Source of the DNA: Pseudomonadota bacterium
GTDB taxonomy: Bacteria > Pseudomonadota > Alphaproteobacteria > Acetobacterales > Acetobacteraceae
Reading direction: 5' to 3'
Length of the DNA: 64,000 nucleotides
Assembly (NCBI GenBank): GCA_021798915.1
Contig: JAJZBM010000009.1
Span: 1-64,000 of the forward strand
The notes below the pieces were generated by a model, which searched no databases, was not told the DNA's origin, and saw only the letters and a program-made list of their open reading frames with translations. The first letter of the stretch is position 1; every line of letters starts with the position of its first letter. Shown piece by piece: positions 21,219 to 29,679 of the stretch. The position numbers and the translations under genes are program-made.

Positions 21219-22997
21219 TCACTCCCCCGCCAGCGCCGCAAACACATCGCCCGATGGCGTGTGGCCGAGGATATGGGCGCGGTGCCAGAGCGCGTAAAAT
21301 AGCAATATCCACGCCGCCTGTCCTTCGTGCCGGCCGCCCGCCGCGCGGAACAGGGCGCGGACGCGATCGGGTTGGGCGATTTCGGCGACCCCGGGCGTCG
21401 CGGCCACCAGGGCGCCGAGTCGCTCCCCGTCTTCGGCGATCCAGGCGCCGACCGGCACCGTGAAGCCCTGCTTCCTGGCAAAGGGCCGCGCCGCTTTCTG
21501 ATGCGCGGCGAGCCAGGCGCGGAGCAGGTATTTCCCCATGCCGTTGCGCAATTTCAGCCGGTCCGGCAGGCGGAACACCGCGTCCGCCACACCGCGGTCG
21601 AGAAACGGCGTGCGTCCCTCGACGCCGTGCGCCATCAGGCAGCGATCGAGCTTGAGGAGGAGATCGTTCGGCAGCCATTCAGCGATGTCGCTCGCTTGCG
21701 CTGCCATCAGGCGGGAGCGGCCGGGGATTGCGGCGGCGGCCTCGGCGGCGGCGATGCCGTCGCGCCAGGCGCCCGAGCGCTGGCGGAGAACGCCGGGGAC
21801 GCGGTCGAAAATCCCCCGCCCGCGCATCACCCGCCCGCCGAGGAACCAGGGGCGCATGGCGCTGCGATAGCGGCCGTAGCCGGCGAAAATCTCATCGCCG
21901 CCCTCCCCCGAGAGCACCACCTTGACCGCTTGGCGCGCGGCGCGGCCGAGGAACCAGGTCGGGATGATGGCGAAATCGGCCGCTGGGTCATCCATCGCGG
22001 CGACGATCTCGGGCAGATGGCGCCAGACCATGGCGCGTGTGATTTCCACCGCCTCGTGCCGCGCACCGGCCGCTTTGGCGAGCGCCGCCGCCTGCGCCCG
22101 CTCATCCGCCGCCTCCTTGACGTCGAACCCGGCGGTGAAGGCGAGCACCGGCGCGCTATCGAGCCGGGCCATCATGGTGAGCAGGGCGGCGCTGTCGATC
22201 CCGCCGGAGAGAAAGAGGCCGAAGGGCACGTCGCTCCGCTGATGGAGGGCGACGCTTTCTTCGAGCGCGGCGTCGAGCCGGGCGAGCGCCTGCGTCTCGC
22301 CGATCTCCTCCGGCCCGCCTTCGGGCAAGGCCGGCGTCTGATGGCGCTCGATCACATGGCCCTCGGCGGCGACCAGGATTTCCCCCGGCAGAACGCGCTG
22401 GATGCCGGGATAGATCGTCGCGGCGCCGGTGGTGAACTGAAGTTGCAGCAATTCGTCGCGGATTCCCGGGGCGACGGCGCGGGGTTTGACGCCGGCGGCG
22501 AGCAGGGCCCGCGGCTCGGAGGCGAAAACCAGCCCCTCCGGCCCCTGCGCGACATAGAGCGGCTTGATCCCGAACGGGTCGCGGGCGAGGACGAGGCGAT
22601 GGGCGGCGCGGTCATGCAGCGCGATCGCGTACATCCCGCGCAGGGAGCCGACGAAGTGGCGTCCGTCCCTGTGCCAGAGATGGAGCGGCGGCTCGCAATC
22701 GCTCGCGGTCGCGAACTGGGCCGGCGGGCTGCCCTGGCCGAGGGCGGCGCGCAATTCGCGATAATTATAGATCTCGCCATTGGCGATGAGCGAAGCGGCG
22801 CCGGCGTGGAGCGGCTGGCTGCCGCCGGCGAGATCGATGATCGCAAGCCGCGTCTGGACCAGCCCGACGCGGCCGGCGATCTCATCCCCCATGCCGTCCG
22901 GCCCGCGATGGGCGAGGGACGCGGCAAGGCGCGCGAGCGAGGCTGGCGCCGGGGCCGGCGCGGCGGCGGCGGCCTGCACACCGGCGATGCCGCACAT
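21219..22997 (-). CDS. asnB: Asparagine synthase (glutamine-hydrolysing)
   Basis: This 592-residue enzyme makes asparagine from aspartate, glutamine and ATP. The ATG at 22997 gives the required N-terminal Cys2 (MCGIAG), the nucleophile of the class II glutaminase domain (1-210); earlier starts would block it. The synthetase domain has the PP-loop LSGGIDSA near residue 262 and GEGGDEIFAGYGRY near 365. The family also includes amidotransferases of surface-polysaccharide clusters, but no such genes are adjacent. It is divergent from ygfZ. Confidence 0.87.
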   Translation of the reverse strand: MCGIAGVQAAAAAPAPAPASLARLAASLAHRGPDGMGDEIAGRVGLVQTRLAIIDLAGGSQPLHAGAASLIANGEIYNYRELRAALGQGSPPAQFATASDCEPPLHLWHRDGRHFVGSLRGMYAIALHDRAAHRLVLARDPFGIKPLYVAQGPEGLVFASEPRALLAAGVKPRAVAPGIRDELLQLQFTTGAATIYPGIQRVLPGEILVAAEGHVIERHQTPALPEGGPEEIGETQALARLDAALEESVALHQRSDVPFGLFLSGGIDSAALLTMMARLDSAPVLAFTAGFDVKEAADERAQAAALAKAAGARHEAVEITRAMVWRHLPEIVAAMDDPAADFAIIPTWFLGRAARQAVKVVLSGEGGDEIFAGYGRYRSAMRPWFLGGRVMRGRGIFDRVPGVLRQRSGAWRDGIAAAEAAAAIPGRSRLMAAQASDIAEWLPNDLLLKLDRCLMAHGVEGRTPFLDRGVADAVFRLPDRLKLRNGMGKYLLRAWLAAHQKAARPFARKQGFTVPVGAWIAEDGERLGALVAATPGVAEIAQPDRVRALFRAAGGRHEGQAAWILLFYALWHRAHILGHTPSGDVFAALAGE

Positions 22998-23296
22998 CAG
23001 CGCCCACCCGGCCCGAAGGGGCGCTCGGTGAGGAAGAAACGCCGCGAATACATCTGTTCCATGGCTCTCCATCCCCTATTTTCGTCGCCAAAGCCAGGGG
23101 CGTGCGTTTCAAACAAGACAGCAAAGCTTTCTTTTTCTGAAGAAAAGAAACAAAAAGACTTTCTTCCCGTTTTCTCGGAGTGGCAGTGCCGCAGGCACTG
23201 CCGAAGGGGAGAAAAGTTTTTTGGTTCTTTTTTACAAAAAAGAACATTTTTCCTTACCCAACACGCGGGTGCTTGCCGCGCCCGGCCGTCTCACCC
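22998..23296. other. Divergent intergenic region asnB/ygfZ
   Basis: This gap of 299 bases holds the start regions of two divergent genes. Its only clear content is repeat copy C at 23127-23245. Short open frames here arise from the repeat and are not supported as genes. Confidence 0.6.
23127..23245 (+). repeat. Three-hairpin intergenic repeat, copy C
   Basis: This copy has all three modules. The left hairpin is slightly degraded (AGAAAAGAAA on one arm). The central hairpin is perfect (stem GGCAGTGCC, loop GCA), and the right hairpin has an AC loop. Unlike the other copies it lies upstream of both flanking genes. Confidence 0.92.
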
Positions 23297-24109
23297 ATGT
23301 CTTCGCCCATGACGAAGATTGCCGAGCTTCCCGAACGCGGCGTGATCACCCTCACCGGCGCCGATCGCCTCGCCTTTCTCCAGGGCCTGGTCTCGAACGA
23401 CGTCGCCCTGGCGGCGCCGGGACGGGCGGTGTTCGCCGCCCTCCTCACCCCGCATGGCCGCTGGCTGGCTGATTTCCTGATTTTTTCCGATGGCGAGCGG
23501 CTCCTGCTCGATTGCGCGCGGGCGCAGGTCCCCGATCTCCTCCGCCGCCTCGGGCGCTATCGGCTGCGCATGGACGTGACGCTGGCCGAGGCCGGGCCGG
23601 AATGGCGCGTTTATGCCGCCTGGGACGGCGCACCACCCGCGCCGGAATCGGCGCTCACCGCCCCCGACCCGCGCCACCCGCACGCCGGAACGCGCCTCCT
23701 GAGCCCGGTGCCGCTGGCGACCAATGCGAGCCCCGATGCCTGGGACGCGCATCGTCTCCGTCTCGGCATCCCCGATGGCGCACGCGATCTGGAGGCGGAA
23801 AAGACCCTGCTCCTCGAAGCCGGCTATGACGAATTGGGGGCGATTTCCTGGACCAAGGGCTGCTATATGGGCCAGGAGCTGACCGCCCGCACCCGCTATC
23901 GCGGCCTGGTCAAGCGCCGCCTCGTCCCGGTCACGATCACCGGCGATTGTCCGCCGCCGGGCACCGCTGTTCTTGCCGGTGGCGAGGAGATCGGCTCGCT
24001 GCGCTCCGGGCGGGACGGTTTGGCGCTCGCGCTCCTCGCCCATCCGCTGCCCGCCGGCCCCTTTACCTGCGCCGCCAGCACCGTCACCCCCCGCGCCGCG
24101 CCAGCCTGA
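23297..24109 (+). CDS. ygfZ: YgfZ/GcvT-like folate-binding protein (Fe-S cluster assembly)
   Basis: This is a 270-residue tetrahydrofolate-binding protein of the YgfZ/IBA57 family, which helps assemble or repair certain 4Fe-4S enzymes. The signature KGCYMGQE lies at K187-E194 with the invariant C189. The N-terminal half has the GcvT-like LTGADRLAFLQGLVSNDV. Two ATGs, 23297 and 23309, are possible starts; sequence further upstream is repeat copy C and should not be included. It converges with nusG, with an 11-base gap. Confidence 0.9.
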   Translation: MSSPMTKIAELPERGVITLTGADRLAFLQGLVSNDVALAAPGRAVFAALLTPHGRWLADFLIFSDGERLLLDCARAQVPDLLRRLGRYRLRMDVTLAEAGPEWRVYAAWDGAPPAPESALTAPDPRHPHAGTRLLSPVPLATNASPDAWDAHRLRLGIPDGARDLEAEKTLLLEAGYDELGAISWTKGCYMGQELTARTRYRGLVKRRLVPVTITGDCPPPGTAVLAGGEEIGSLRSGRDGLALALLAHPLPAGPFTCAASTVTPRAAPA

Positions 24110-24120
24110 GGGGGCTGGGT

Positions 24121-24651
24121 TTAGGCCTTCTCGACCTGGCTGTATTCGAGATCGACCGGGGTTGCGCGGCCGAAGATCGAGACGCTGACCTTGACCCGCC
24201 CCTTTTCCTCGTCCACCTCCTCGACCGTGCCGTTGAAGCTGGTGAACGGCCCGTCGGCGACGCGGACATTCTCGCCGACCTCGAACAGCACCGCCGGGCG
24301 CGGATGTTCGGCGCCCTCCTTGGTCTGGTTCATCACCCGCTCGGCCTCGGCGTCGCTGATCGGGCTCGGGCGCTGGCGGCCGCCGAGGAAACCGGTCACC
24401 TTCGGGGTGTCCTTGACCAGATGCCAGGCCTCGTCGGACAGTTCCATGTGGACGAGGACGTAGCCGGGGAAGAATTTCCGCTCGGCGTTGACCTTCTGGC
24501 CGCGCCGCAGCTCGACCACTTCCTCGGCGGGGACGAGAATCTCGCCGAATGCGTCGGCAAGCCCCTTCTGCGCCGCCTGCTCCTTGATCTGCTGGGCGAT
24601 TTTCTTCTCGAAACCGGAATAGACATGCACCACGTACCAGCGCTTGGCCAT
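24121..24651 (-). CDS. nusG: Transcription termination/antitermination protein NusG
   Basis: NusG binds RNA polymerase and couples it to Rho or the ribosome. The 176-residue protein begins MAKRWYVVHVYSGFEKK and has the NGN domain (about 1-115) and a C-terminal KOW domain (about 122-176) with FEVGENVRVADGPFTSFNGTVEEV. The ATG at 24651 matches the family start. It follows secE by 58 bases. Usually rplK follows nusG, but here a convergent ygfZ does. Confidence 0.97.
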   Translation of the reverse strand: MAKRWYVVHVYSGFEKKIAQQIKEQAAQKGLADAFGEILVPAEEVVELRRGQKVNAERKFFPGYVLVHMELSDEAWHLVKDTPKVTGFLGGRQRPSPISDAEAERVMNQTKEGAEHPRPAVLFEVGENVRVADGPFTSFNGTVEEVDEEKGRVKVSVSIFGRATPVDLEYSQVEKA

Positions 24652-24709
24652 CACGCAACCTCCATTCCGCAACGCGCCGTCATGCCGCCTTGCTGCCACA
24701 TCCGCGCGC

Positions 24710-24913
24710 TCACCCGCCAAACCCGAACAAAACCCTGACCCCGAGTCCGACCACCTGATCGATCACGAAGAAGAACAGCGCCGCCAGCGCCGCCAGCGCG
24801 ACGACGAGGGCGGTGGTGATCACCGTCTCCCGGCGCGTGGGCCAGGTGACCCTGCCGCCCTCGATCCGCACCTCGCGCAGAAACTTCGCCGGATTAACCG
24901 CCACGCCACCCAT
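24710..24913 (-). CDS. secE: Preprotein translocase subunit SecE
   Basis: SecE is the small essential subunit of the SecYEG channel. The product has 67 residues if the ATG at 24913 is used. It has the SecE signature KFLREVRIEGGRVTWPTRRET followed by one membrane segment (about 38-60). The start is uncertain: ATGs at 24934 and 24928, and a GTG three codons in, are alternatives, all without an ideal ribosome site. It is flanked by tRNA-Trp and nusG, the common bacterial order. Confidence 0.93.
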   Translation of the reverse strand: MGGVAVNPAKFLREVRIEGGRVTWPTRRETVITTALVVALAALAALFFFVIDQVVGLGVRVLFGFGG

Positions 24914-24983
24914 TCCCCTTGTCACCATACCCAAAGGGCGGGGCCGGCAATACGCCGTTCCCGCCGCACGTCACGCCGCGGCG

Positions 24984-25060
24984 TGGCAGGGGTGGAGGGT
25001 CTCGAACCCCCAGCCTCCGGTTTTGGAGACCGGCGCTCTAGCCAATTGAGCTACACCCCT
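24984..25060 (-). tRNA. tRNA-Trp (anticodon CCA)
   Basis: Reverse strand cloverleaf: acceptor AGGGGTG/CACCCCT, anticodon loop CTCCAAA giving CCA, T-arm GGGTTCGAGACCC (an A rather than T after the CGAG), discriminator G, CCA encoded. It lies directly upstream of secE on the same strand. Confidence 0.97.
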
Positions 25061-25104
25061 CCGCGCCGCGCGAAGGCGCTAGACACAATGCGGCGCGCGC
25101 CCTG

Positions 25105-25974
25105 TCAAGAGCTTGCCCCGGTTTTACCGGTGTTCGCCCGCGCCGGTGGCCGGGCCACGAGGGCGACCCCGCCCGCCGCCAGCCCCATCCCGAGCCAGGC
25201 GAATGGCGGAATCGCCTCCCCGGTCAGCAGCCAGGCGATGACCGCGGCGGCCGGCGGGACGAGGAAAAACAGCGCCGACACCCGCGCGACCGCCCCACGC
25301 CTGATCATCGCCAGGAGCAGACTGACGGCGACCAGCGAATTGGCGAGCACGAGATAGGAGAGCGCGCCAAGGAGCGGCGCCGTCCAGCGCACCCGCATCG
25401 GCTCCAAGGCGGCAGCAAAGGCGAGCGTGACCACGAATCCGACCACGTATTGCACGGTGATCGCGCTCAGCGGGTGATGCGCCGGGCCGGTGCGTTTTTC
25501 ATAGAGCGTCCCCGCCGTCATCCCGGCGAGCGCGAGCCCGGCCCAGAGCAGCCCCGCCGCCGTCACCTGTGCAACTCCGGCGCGCGAGACGATCACCACC
25601 ACCGTCCCGACCAGCCCGAGCCCGAGGCCAAGCCAATGCCGCGCGCCGATTGTGCCGCCAGCAAAGCGCGGGGCGAGCAGCGCGACGAGAATCGGCTGCA
25701 ACGAGGTGATCAGCGCGAGCCCGCCGGCGGAGAGGCCGAATTCCTCGGAAAGATAGCAGCCGGCGAAATAGCCGAACTGAATGAGCAGCCCGACGACGAC
25801 GAGATCCCGCCATTCCCGCCCGCGCGGCAGACGCGGCCGCCAGAACGCGAGCGCCGGGGCGAGAAACGCCAGCACCAGCGCGTAACGGAGGGCGAGAAAG
25901 GTCAGCGGATCGGCATAAGCGAGCCCGATCTTGATGCAGATGAAGCCCGAGGACCACAGCACCAGGAACACCAC
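25105..25974 (-). CDS. EamA/DMT-family transporter
   Basis: This is a ten-helix drug/metabolite transporter of about 290 residues with two EamA repeats. The first repeat begins VLWSSGFICIKIGLAYADPLTFLALRY, and the second begins after AGVAQVTAAGLLWAGLALAGM. The open frame continues upstream through the tRNA-Gly gene, which cannot be coding. The first standard start after that tRNA is the GTG at 25974, which leaves a very short N-terminus, so a non-standard start up to 12 codons earlier is possible. Substrate unknown. Confidence 0.82.
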   Translation of the reverse strand: MVFLVLWSSGFICIKIGLAYADPLTFLALRYALVLAFLAPALAFWRPRLPRGREWRDLVVVGLLIQFGYFAGCYLSEEFGLSAGGLALITSLQPILVALLAPRFAGGTIGARHWLGLGLGLVGTVVVIVSRAGVAQVTAAGLLWAGLALAGMTAGTLYEKRTGPAHHPLSAITVQYVVGFVVTLAFAAALEPMRVRWTAPLLGALSYLVLANSLVAVSLLLAMIRRGAVARVSALFFLVPPAAAVIAWLLTGEAIPPFAWLGMGLAAGGVALVARPPARANTGKTGASS

Positions 25975-26031
25975 CGGGGCAAGCAGGAAGGGATCGAACG
26001 CGACCCTCCCGCTGGCCGGCCCCGTCGCTGG

Positions 26032-26105
26032 TGGAGCGGGTGAGGGGAATCGAACCCCCGTAACCAGCTTGGAAGGCTGGGGCTCTACCATTGAGCTACA
26101 CCCGC
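26032..26105 (-). tRNA. tRNA-Gly (anticodon TCC)
   Basis: Reverse strand cloverleaf: acceptor GCGGGTG/CACCCGC, anticodon loop CTTCCAA giving TCC, T-arm GGGTTCGATTCCC, discriminator T, CCA encoded at 26032-26034. Confidence 0.97.
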
Positions 26106-26331
26106 TAAGCGACACCGGCGCATCCGACCCCCACGCATCCCACCCGAAACAGCGCCGCCGGCCCTGCGCGCGGAGATCAAATTAAAAGAAAAAACAATAA
26201 GATTAACCGGCAAGAATGTTTTTAGCACCCCATGCCCTGGCGAGCAAGGCCCGGTGGGCGGGAGCGTGGGTCAGTTTACACCCCCGCGCCGAAGAGATGT
26301 CTGTGGCTCTCGCCTATAACCATTTAAATTA

Positions 26332-26408
26332 TGGCGCGCCCTACTGGATTCGAACCAGTGACCCACAGCTTAGAAGGCTGTTGCTCTATCCGACTGAGCT
26401 AAGGGCGC
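26332..26408 (-). tRNA. tRNA-Arg (anticodon TCT)
   Basis: Reverse strand cloverleaf: acceptor GCGCCCT/AGGGCGC, anticodon loop CTTCTAA giving TCT, T-arm CTGGTTCGAATCCAG, discriminator G, CCA encoded. The 226 bases between this and tRNA-Gly contain an A/T-rich stretch (26178-26225) but no gene I can support. Confidence 0.97.
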
Positions 26409-26421
26409 CGGGAAGGCGTGG

Positions 26422-26733
26422 TCAGTGGGTCCAGTTTTCGCGCCGGCGGTATTGAAAATTCTCGGCATAGACCTTGGGGCGAAAGCGCGGACGGGTGGGA
26501 AGTTCGAGGTCATAGGCGAGGCCGTGCCGCGCGGCGTAGGCCATCGCCGCCTCGCGCGTCGGGAAGCGGAGGCGGAGTTGGGTTTCGGTATCGGCGCTGC
26601 TGATCCAGCCCATCAGCGGATCGTGCTGGCGCGGTTCCACCGGCTCGAATTCCAGCACCCAGTTATGGGTGTTGGCTTGACCGGATTGCATCGCGGTTTT
26701 CGGCGGCTGATAGATCCGTGCCCGGCGCGTCAT
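26422..26733 (-). CDS. Complex I accessory protein, NDUFS4-like (ETC complex I subunit family)
   Basis: This is a 103-residue protein of the ETC_C1_NDUFS4 family, which in alphaproteobacteria and mitochondria attaches to the peripheral arm of NADH:ubiquinone oxidoreductase. Visible family features are the N-terminal ARIYQPPKTAMQSG, NWVLEFEP, GWISSADTETQLRLRFPTREAAMAYA, and a basic tail RPKVYAENFQYRRRENWTH. Length is typical. It is a lone gene between tRNA-Arg and tRNA-Pro on the same strand; nuo genes are not in this window. Confidence 0.92.
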   Translation of the reverse strand: MTRRARIYQPPKTAMQSGQANTHNWVLEFEPVEPRQHDPLMGWISSADTETQLRLRFPTREAAMAYAARHGLAYDLELPTRPRFRPKVYAENFQYRRRENWTH

Positions 26734-26794
26734 CGCTTTCTCTCCTCGTCGGCGTCATCTCGTCGGCATATCGCCTCGCGCGGCGGCCCCGCGC

Positions 26795-26872
26795 TGGTCG
26801 GGGCGGCCGGATTCGAACCGGCGGCCTCGTGTACCCAAAACACGCGCGCTAACCAGACTGCGCCACGCCCCG
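26795..26872 (-). tRNA. tRNA-Pro (anticodon TGG)
   Basis: Reverse strand cloverleaf: acceptor CGGGGCG/CGCCCCG, anticodon loop TTTGGGT giving TGG, T-arm CCGGTTCGAATCCGG, discriminator A, CCA encoded. Confidence 0.97.
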
Positions 26873-26974
26873 CCGGGCGGAAACTATGGGCCGGCGGGGC
26901 GTGGCGCAAGGGGATCGGCGAAACCGCGCGCGGATGCTAGACTCGCTTGCCCGATCCGAAAGGGAGAAAAACCC

Positions 26975-27733
26975 ATGCACGAAGAACGCGGCCTCTTGCC
27001 ACGCGCCGGATCCCCGCCGCTCGCCTATGCGCGGCGGCCCGGGCGGGAGCCAGGTTTGGTGTTCCTTCCCGGTTTCGCAAGCGACATGGAGGGCGAGAAG
27101 GCGCGCCGGGTCGCGGCCCTCGCCGCAGCCCGCGGCCAGGCGATGCTGCGTTTCGATTATTCCGGCCATGGCGCGAGCGGCGGCCGCTTCGAGGCGGGAA
27201 CCATCGGCGCCTGGCGCGATGACGCGCTCGACGCCATCGACGCGCTGACCGATGGCAAGCTGGTGCTGGTCGGCTCATCGATGGGCGGCTGGCTCGCGCT
27301 TCTGGTCGCGCTTGCCCGCGTGCCGCGGCTCGCCGGGTTGATCGGTATCGCCGCGGCGCCCGATTTCACCGAGGCGCTGATGTGGTCGGCGATGCCGTTC
27401 GCGGCGCGCGAGACCCTGATGCGTGAGGGCATGATCATGATGCCGAGCGCCTATGGGCCGCCGACGCCGATCACCCGGGCGCTGATCGAGGATGGGCGTC
27501 GCCATCTCCTGCTCGAGCGGCCGATCCCGCTCACCTGTCCGGTGCGCCTCCTCCACGGCCAGGCCGATCCCGAGGTGCCGTGGGAAATGTCGCTCCGCCT
27601 CGCCGAGCAGATCACCGGCAGCGATGTCACCGTCACCCTGATCAAGGACGGGGATCACCGGCTATCGCGGCCCGCCGACCTCGCCTTGCTCGACGCGACC
27701 ATTACCGGTCTCCTCGGCGAGAATAGCGGCTAG
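26975..27733 (+). CDS. Alpha/beta hydrolase
   Basis: This is a 252-residue alpha/beta-hydrolase. The nucleophile elbow GSSMGG is near residue 108, the oxyanion strand VFLPGFASDMEG is near 30, and the acid/His end of the triad appears as HGQADPEVPW near 190 and GDHRLS near 228. The pattern is close to the BEM46/palmitoyl-thioesterase-like group often called carboxylesterase. Substrate unknown. An AAAGGGAG site precedes the ATG. Its last 72 bases overlap the 3' end of the opposite-strand epimerase gene. Confidence 0.85.
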   Translation: MHEERGLLPRAGSPPLAYARRPGREPGLVFLPGFASDMEGEKARRVAALAAARGQAMLRFDYSGHGASGGRFEAGTIGAWRDDALDAIDALTDGKLVLVGSSMGGWLALLVALARVPRLAGLIGIAAAPDFTEALMWSAMPFAARETLMREGMIMMPSAYGPPTPITRALIEDGRRHLLLERPIPLTCPVRLLHGQADPEVPWEMSLRLAEQITGSDVTVTLIKDGDHRLSRPADLALLDATITGLLGENSG

Positions 27734-28558
27734 ACCCTCGCGATAGCTCGGATAGCGCCAGGCGAGGCCAAGCGTTTGCTTGGTCCGGGCATTGCCGACC
27801 CGGCGATTCTCGGCCCAAAAACTCAGCGCCATCGGGCTCATCGTCGGCGCCGCCGCGGCGAAGGGGATTGCCGGCGGCAATGGGAGGCCGAGCAGCCGCG
27901 CCGCGTGCGCGATCACCTCGGCGCTCGCCGCCGGCTCATCGTCGGCGAGGTTGAACACCCGCGCGCCCCGCGCCGGGGCGTTCGCCATCGCCGCGAGGAC
28001 CGCGCCGGCGATATCGTCGCGATGGATGCGCGAGAACACCTGGCCGGGCTTGACGATCCGCCGCGCCCGCCCGGCGCGGAGATCGTCGAACACTGAGCGT
28101 CCGGGGCCATAGATGCCGGCGAGACGCAAGAGATCGACGGCGCATCGGTCGGCGAAATCCTGCCAGGCGCGCTCGGCAGCGACTCGCCTCTGCGCGCGCG
28201 GCGCGGCCGGGCGCGGCGGCGTCGTCTCATCGACGAGGGCGCCGGCGTGATCGCCATAGACCCCGGTCGAGGAGAGATAGCCGATCCAGCGGAGATGCGG
28301 CGCCGCGGCGATTTCGGCGCCGTAGCGGGCGAGTACCGGATCGCCGCCCTCATCCGGTGCCGCCGTGATCAGGAGATGTGTCGCGGTGGCGAGCGCCGGC
28401 GCGGCTGCGGCGAAGGCCAGAGTGCCGGTGTCCCCCGCCCGGGTCGTCCCCGCCACGCGATACCCGGAAGCCATCGCCGCCCGCGCCACCGCCCGGCCGC
28501 TATAGCCGAGCCCGAAAATCAGCAGGAACCGCTCGTCCGTCATGCCATTGCCCATCAT
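27662..28558 (-). CDS. NAD(P)-dependent epimerase/dehydratase-like protein (extended SDR)
   Basis: This 298-residue protein has an N-terminal Rossmann motif LLIFGLGYSGRAVARAA near residue 12, LSSTGVYGDH near 100 (active-site Ser/Thr and Tyr region) and the downstream IHRDDIAGAV typical of YeeZ-like SDR proteins. A second in-frame ATG at 28543 may be the real start, giving 293 residues. It converges with and overlaps the alpha/beta hydrolase, and is divergent from the TPR gene 50 bases away. Substrate unknown. Confidence 0.82.
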   Translation of the reverse strand: MMGNGMTDERFLLIFGLGYSGRAVARAAMASGYRVAGTTRAGDTGTLAFAAAAPALATATHLLITAAPDEGGDPVLARYGAEIAAAPHLRWIGYLSSTGVYGDHAGALVDETTPPRPAAPRAQRRVAAERAWQDFADRCAVDLLRLAGIYGPGRSVFDDLRAGRARRIVKPGQVFSRIHRDDIAGAVLAAMANAPARGARVFNLADDEPAASAEVIAHAARLLGLPLPPAIPFAAAAPTMSPMALSFWAENRRVGNARTKQTLGLAWRYPSYREGLAAILAEETGNGRVEQGEVGGPR

Positions 28559-28608
28559 GCCGGCGATGTTTGCCCGAGCCCGGGGCGCAAGGCTAGATTG
28601 GCGCCGTC

Positions 28609-29439
28609 ATGGACCGGCGATGGCTGATCTTCGGGGGTGGGGCGGTGCTGTTGCTGATCGCCGTCGCGGGCGGCGTCGCCGGCTGGCGGATGCGTGCCGG
28701 CAGCGCGCCGGAGGTGGCCGAAGCCCTGCCGGTGCCGCCGGTGCCGCCGCGCATCGCAAGTGGCAAGGATTATGAAGATTGCCTCGCCATGCTGGCCAAG
28801 GATCCGCTCGGCGCGCATGGCTTCGCCGAGGCCTGGGAGGCGACCGGCGGCGGCGATGGCGCGACCCATTGTTACGGCCTTGCCGAAATCGCCCTCGGCA
28901 ATGCCGAAAGCGGCGCCGAAATCCTGGAAAAACTCGGCACCGAGAGTGCCGCGCCGGCGGCGGCGCGGGCGATGATCCTCGGCCAGGCGGTGCAGGCCTG
29001 GTTGATGGCGGGCGATGCCGGCCACGCCTATGGCGCCGCGACGCTCGCGCTCATGCTTTCCCCCGACGATCCCGATCTGTTGATCGACCGTTCCGTCGCC
29101 GCCGCGACGGCGGAGCATTACACTGACGCCATCATCGATCTCGATCGCGCCCTGGCGCTCGATGCGCGGCGGCCGGACGCGCTGGTCTATCGCGCTGCGG
29201 CGTGGCGGGAACTCGGCCATCTCGATCGCGCGGCGGAGAATGTGGAGGAAGCGCTGGCACTCGATCCCGACAATGCCGATGCCCTGCTGGAACGCGGCAT
29301 CCAGCGCCAGCGCTTCGGCGATCTCAGCGGCGCGCGAGCCGATTGGGAACGGGCAATGACCCTTGCCCCCGATACCCCGACCAGCGATCTCGCCGAGCAG
29401 AATCTGGCGTTGCTCGATGCCGGGCCGGAAAAACCCTAA
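28609..29439 (+). CDS. Membrane-anchored TPR protein
   Basis: This 276-residue protein begins with a basic MDRRW start and one hydrophobic segment (about 5-24), either an uncleaved anchor or signal. A linker and three or four tetratricopeptide-like helical repeats follow (about 145-262), seen as A-LALDARRPDALVYRAAAW and ALALDPDNADALLERG. TPR arrays bind proteins; location is probably periplasmic. There is no operon partner; repeat copy D follows it. Confidence 0.8.
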   Translation: MDRRWLIFGGGAVLLLIAVAGGVAGWRMRAGSAPEVAEALPVPPVPPRIASGKDYEDCLAMLAKDPLGAHGFAEAWEATGGGDGATHCYGLAEIALGNAESGAEILEKLGTESAAPAAARAMILGQAVQAWLMAGDAGHAYGAATLALMLSPDDPDLLIDRSVAAATAEHYTDAIIDLDRALALDARRPDALVYRAAAWRELGHLDRAAENVEEALALDPDNADALLERGIQRQRFGDLSGARADWERAMTLAPDTPTSDLAEQNLALLDAGPEKP

Positions 29440-29460
29440 ATAGAAGAAAAGAAAGTAATT

Positions 29461-29582
29461 GTTCTTTTTTTATAAAAAAAGAACCAAAAAAATTTTTATC
29501 CGTTGGGCAGTGCCTGCGGCACTGCTACTCCGGAAACCCAGGATAAAAGTCTTTTTGCTTCTTTTTCTTCAGAAAAAGAAGG
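29461..29582 (-). repeat. Three-hairpin intergenic repeat, copy D
   Basis: This is a full three-module copy in reverse orientation: right A/T hairpin first on the plus strand, then the central hairpin (one arm ends GCTA instead of GCC), then the left hairpin. It lies between the TPR gene and the FAH-family gene, both rightward. Confidence 0.92.
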
Positions 29583-29679
29583 ATTTTTTTGACTTATCTT
29601 CTCCGTGCTATTGCCTTCGCGCGGGGATCGGCGCAAAGCCGAGTACGGTTGTTGGTGTTCGCATGAGGAGGAAACTGGG

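Noticed and set aside
21327-23312. A 661-codon plus-strand frame opposite asnB
   Set aside because: It is a shadow of asnB that runs on into repeat copy C; its tail of Lys/Phe-rich residues is encoded by the repeat.
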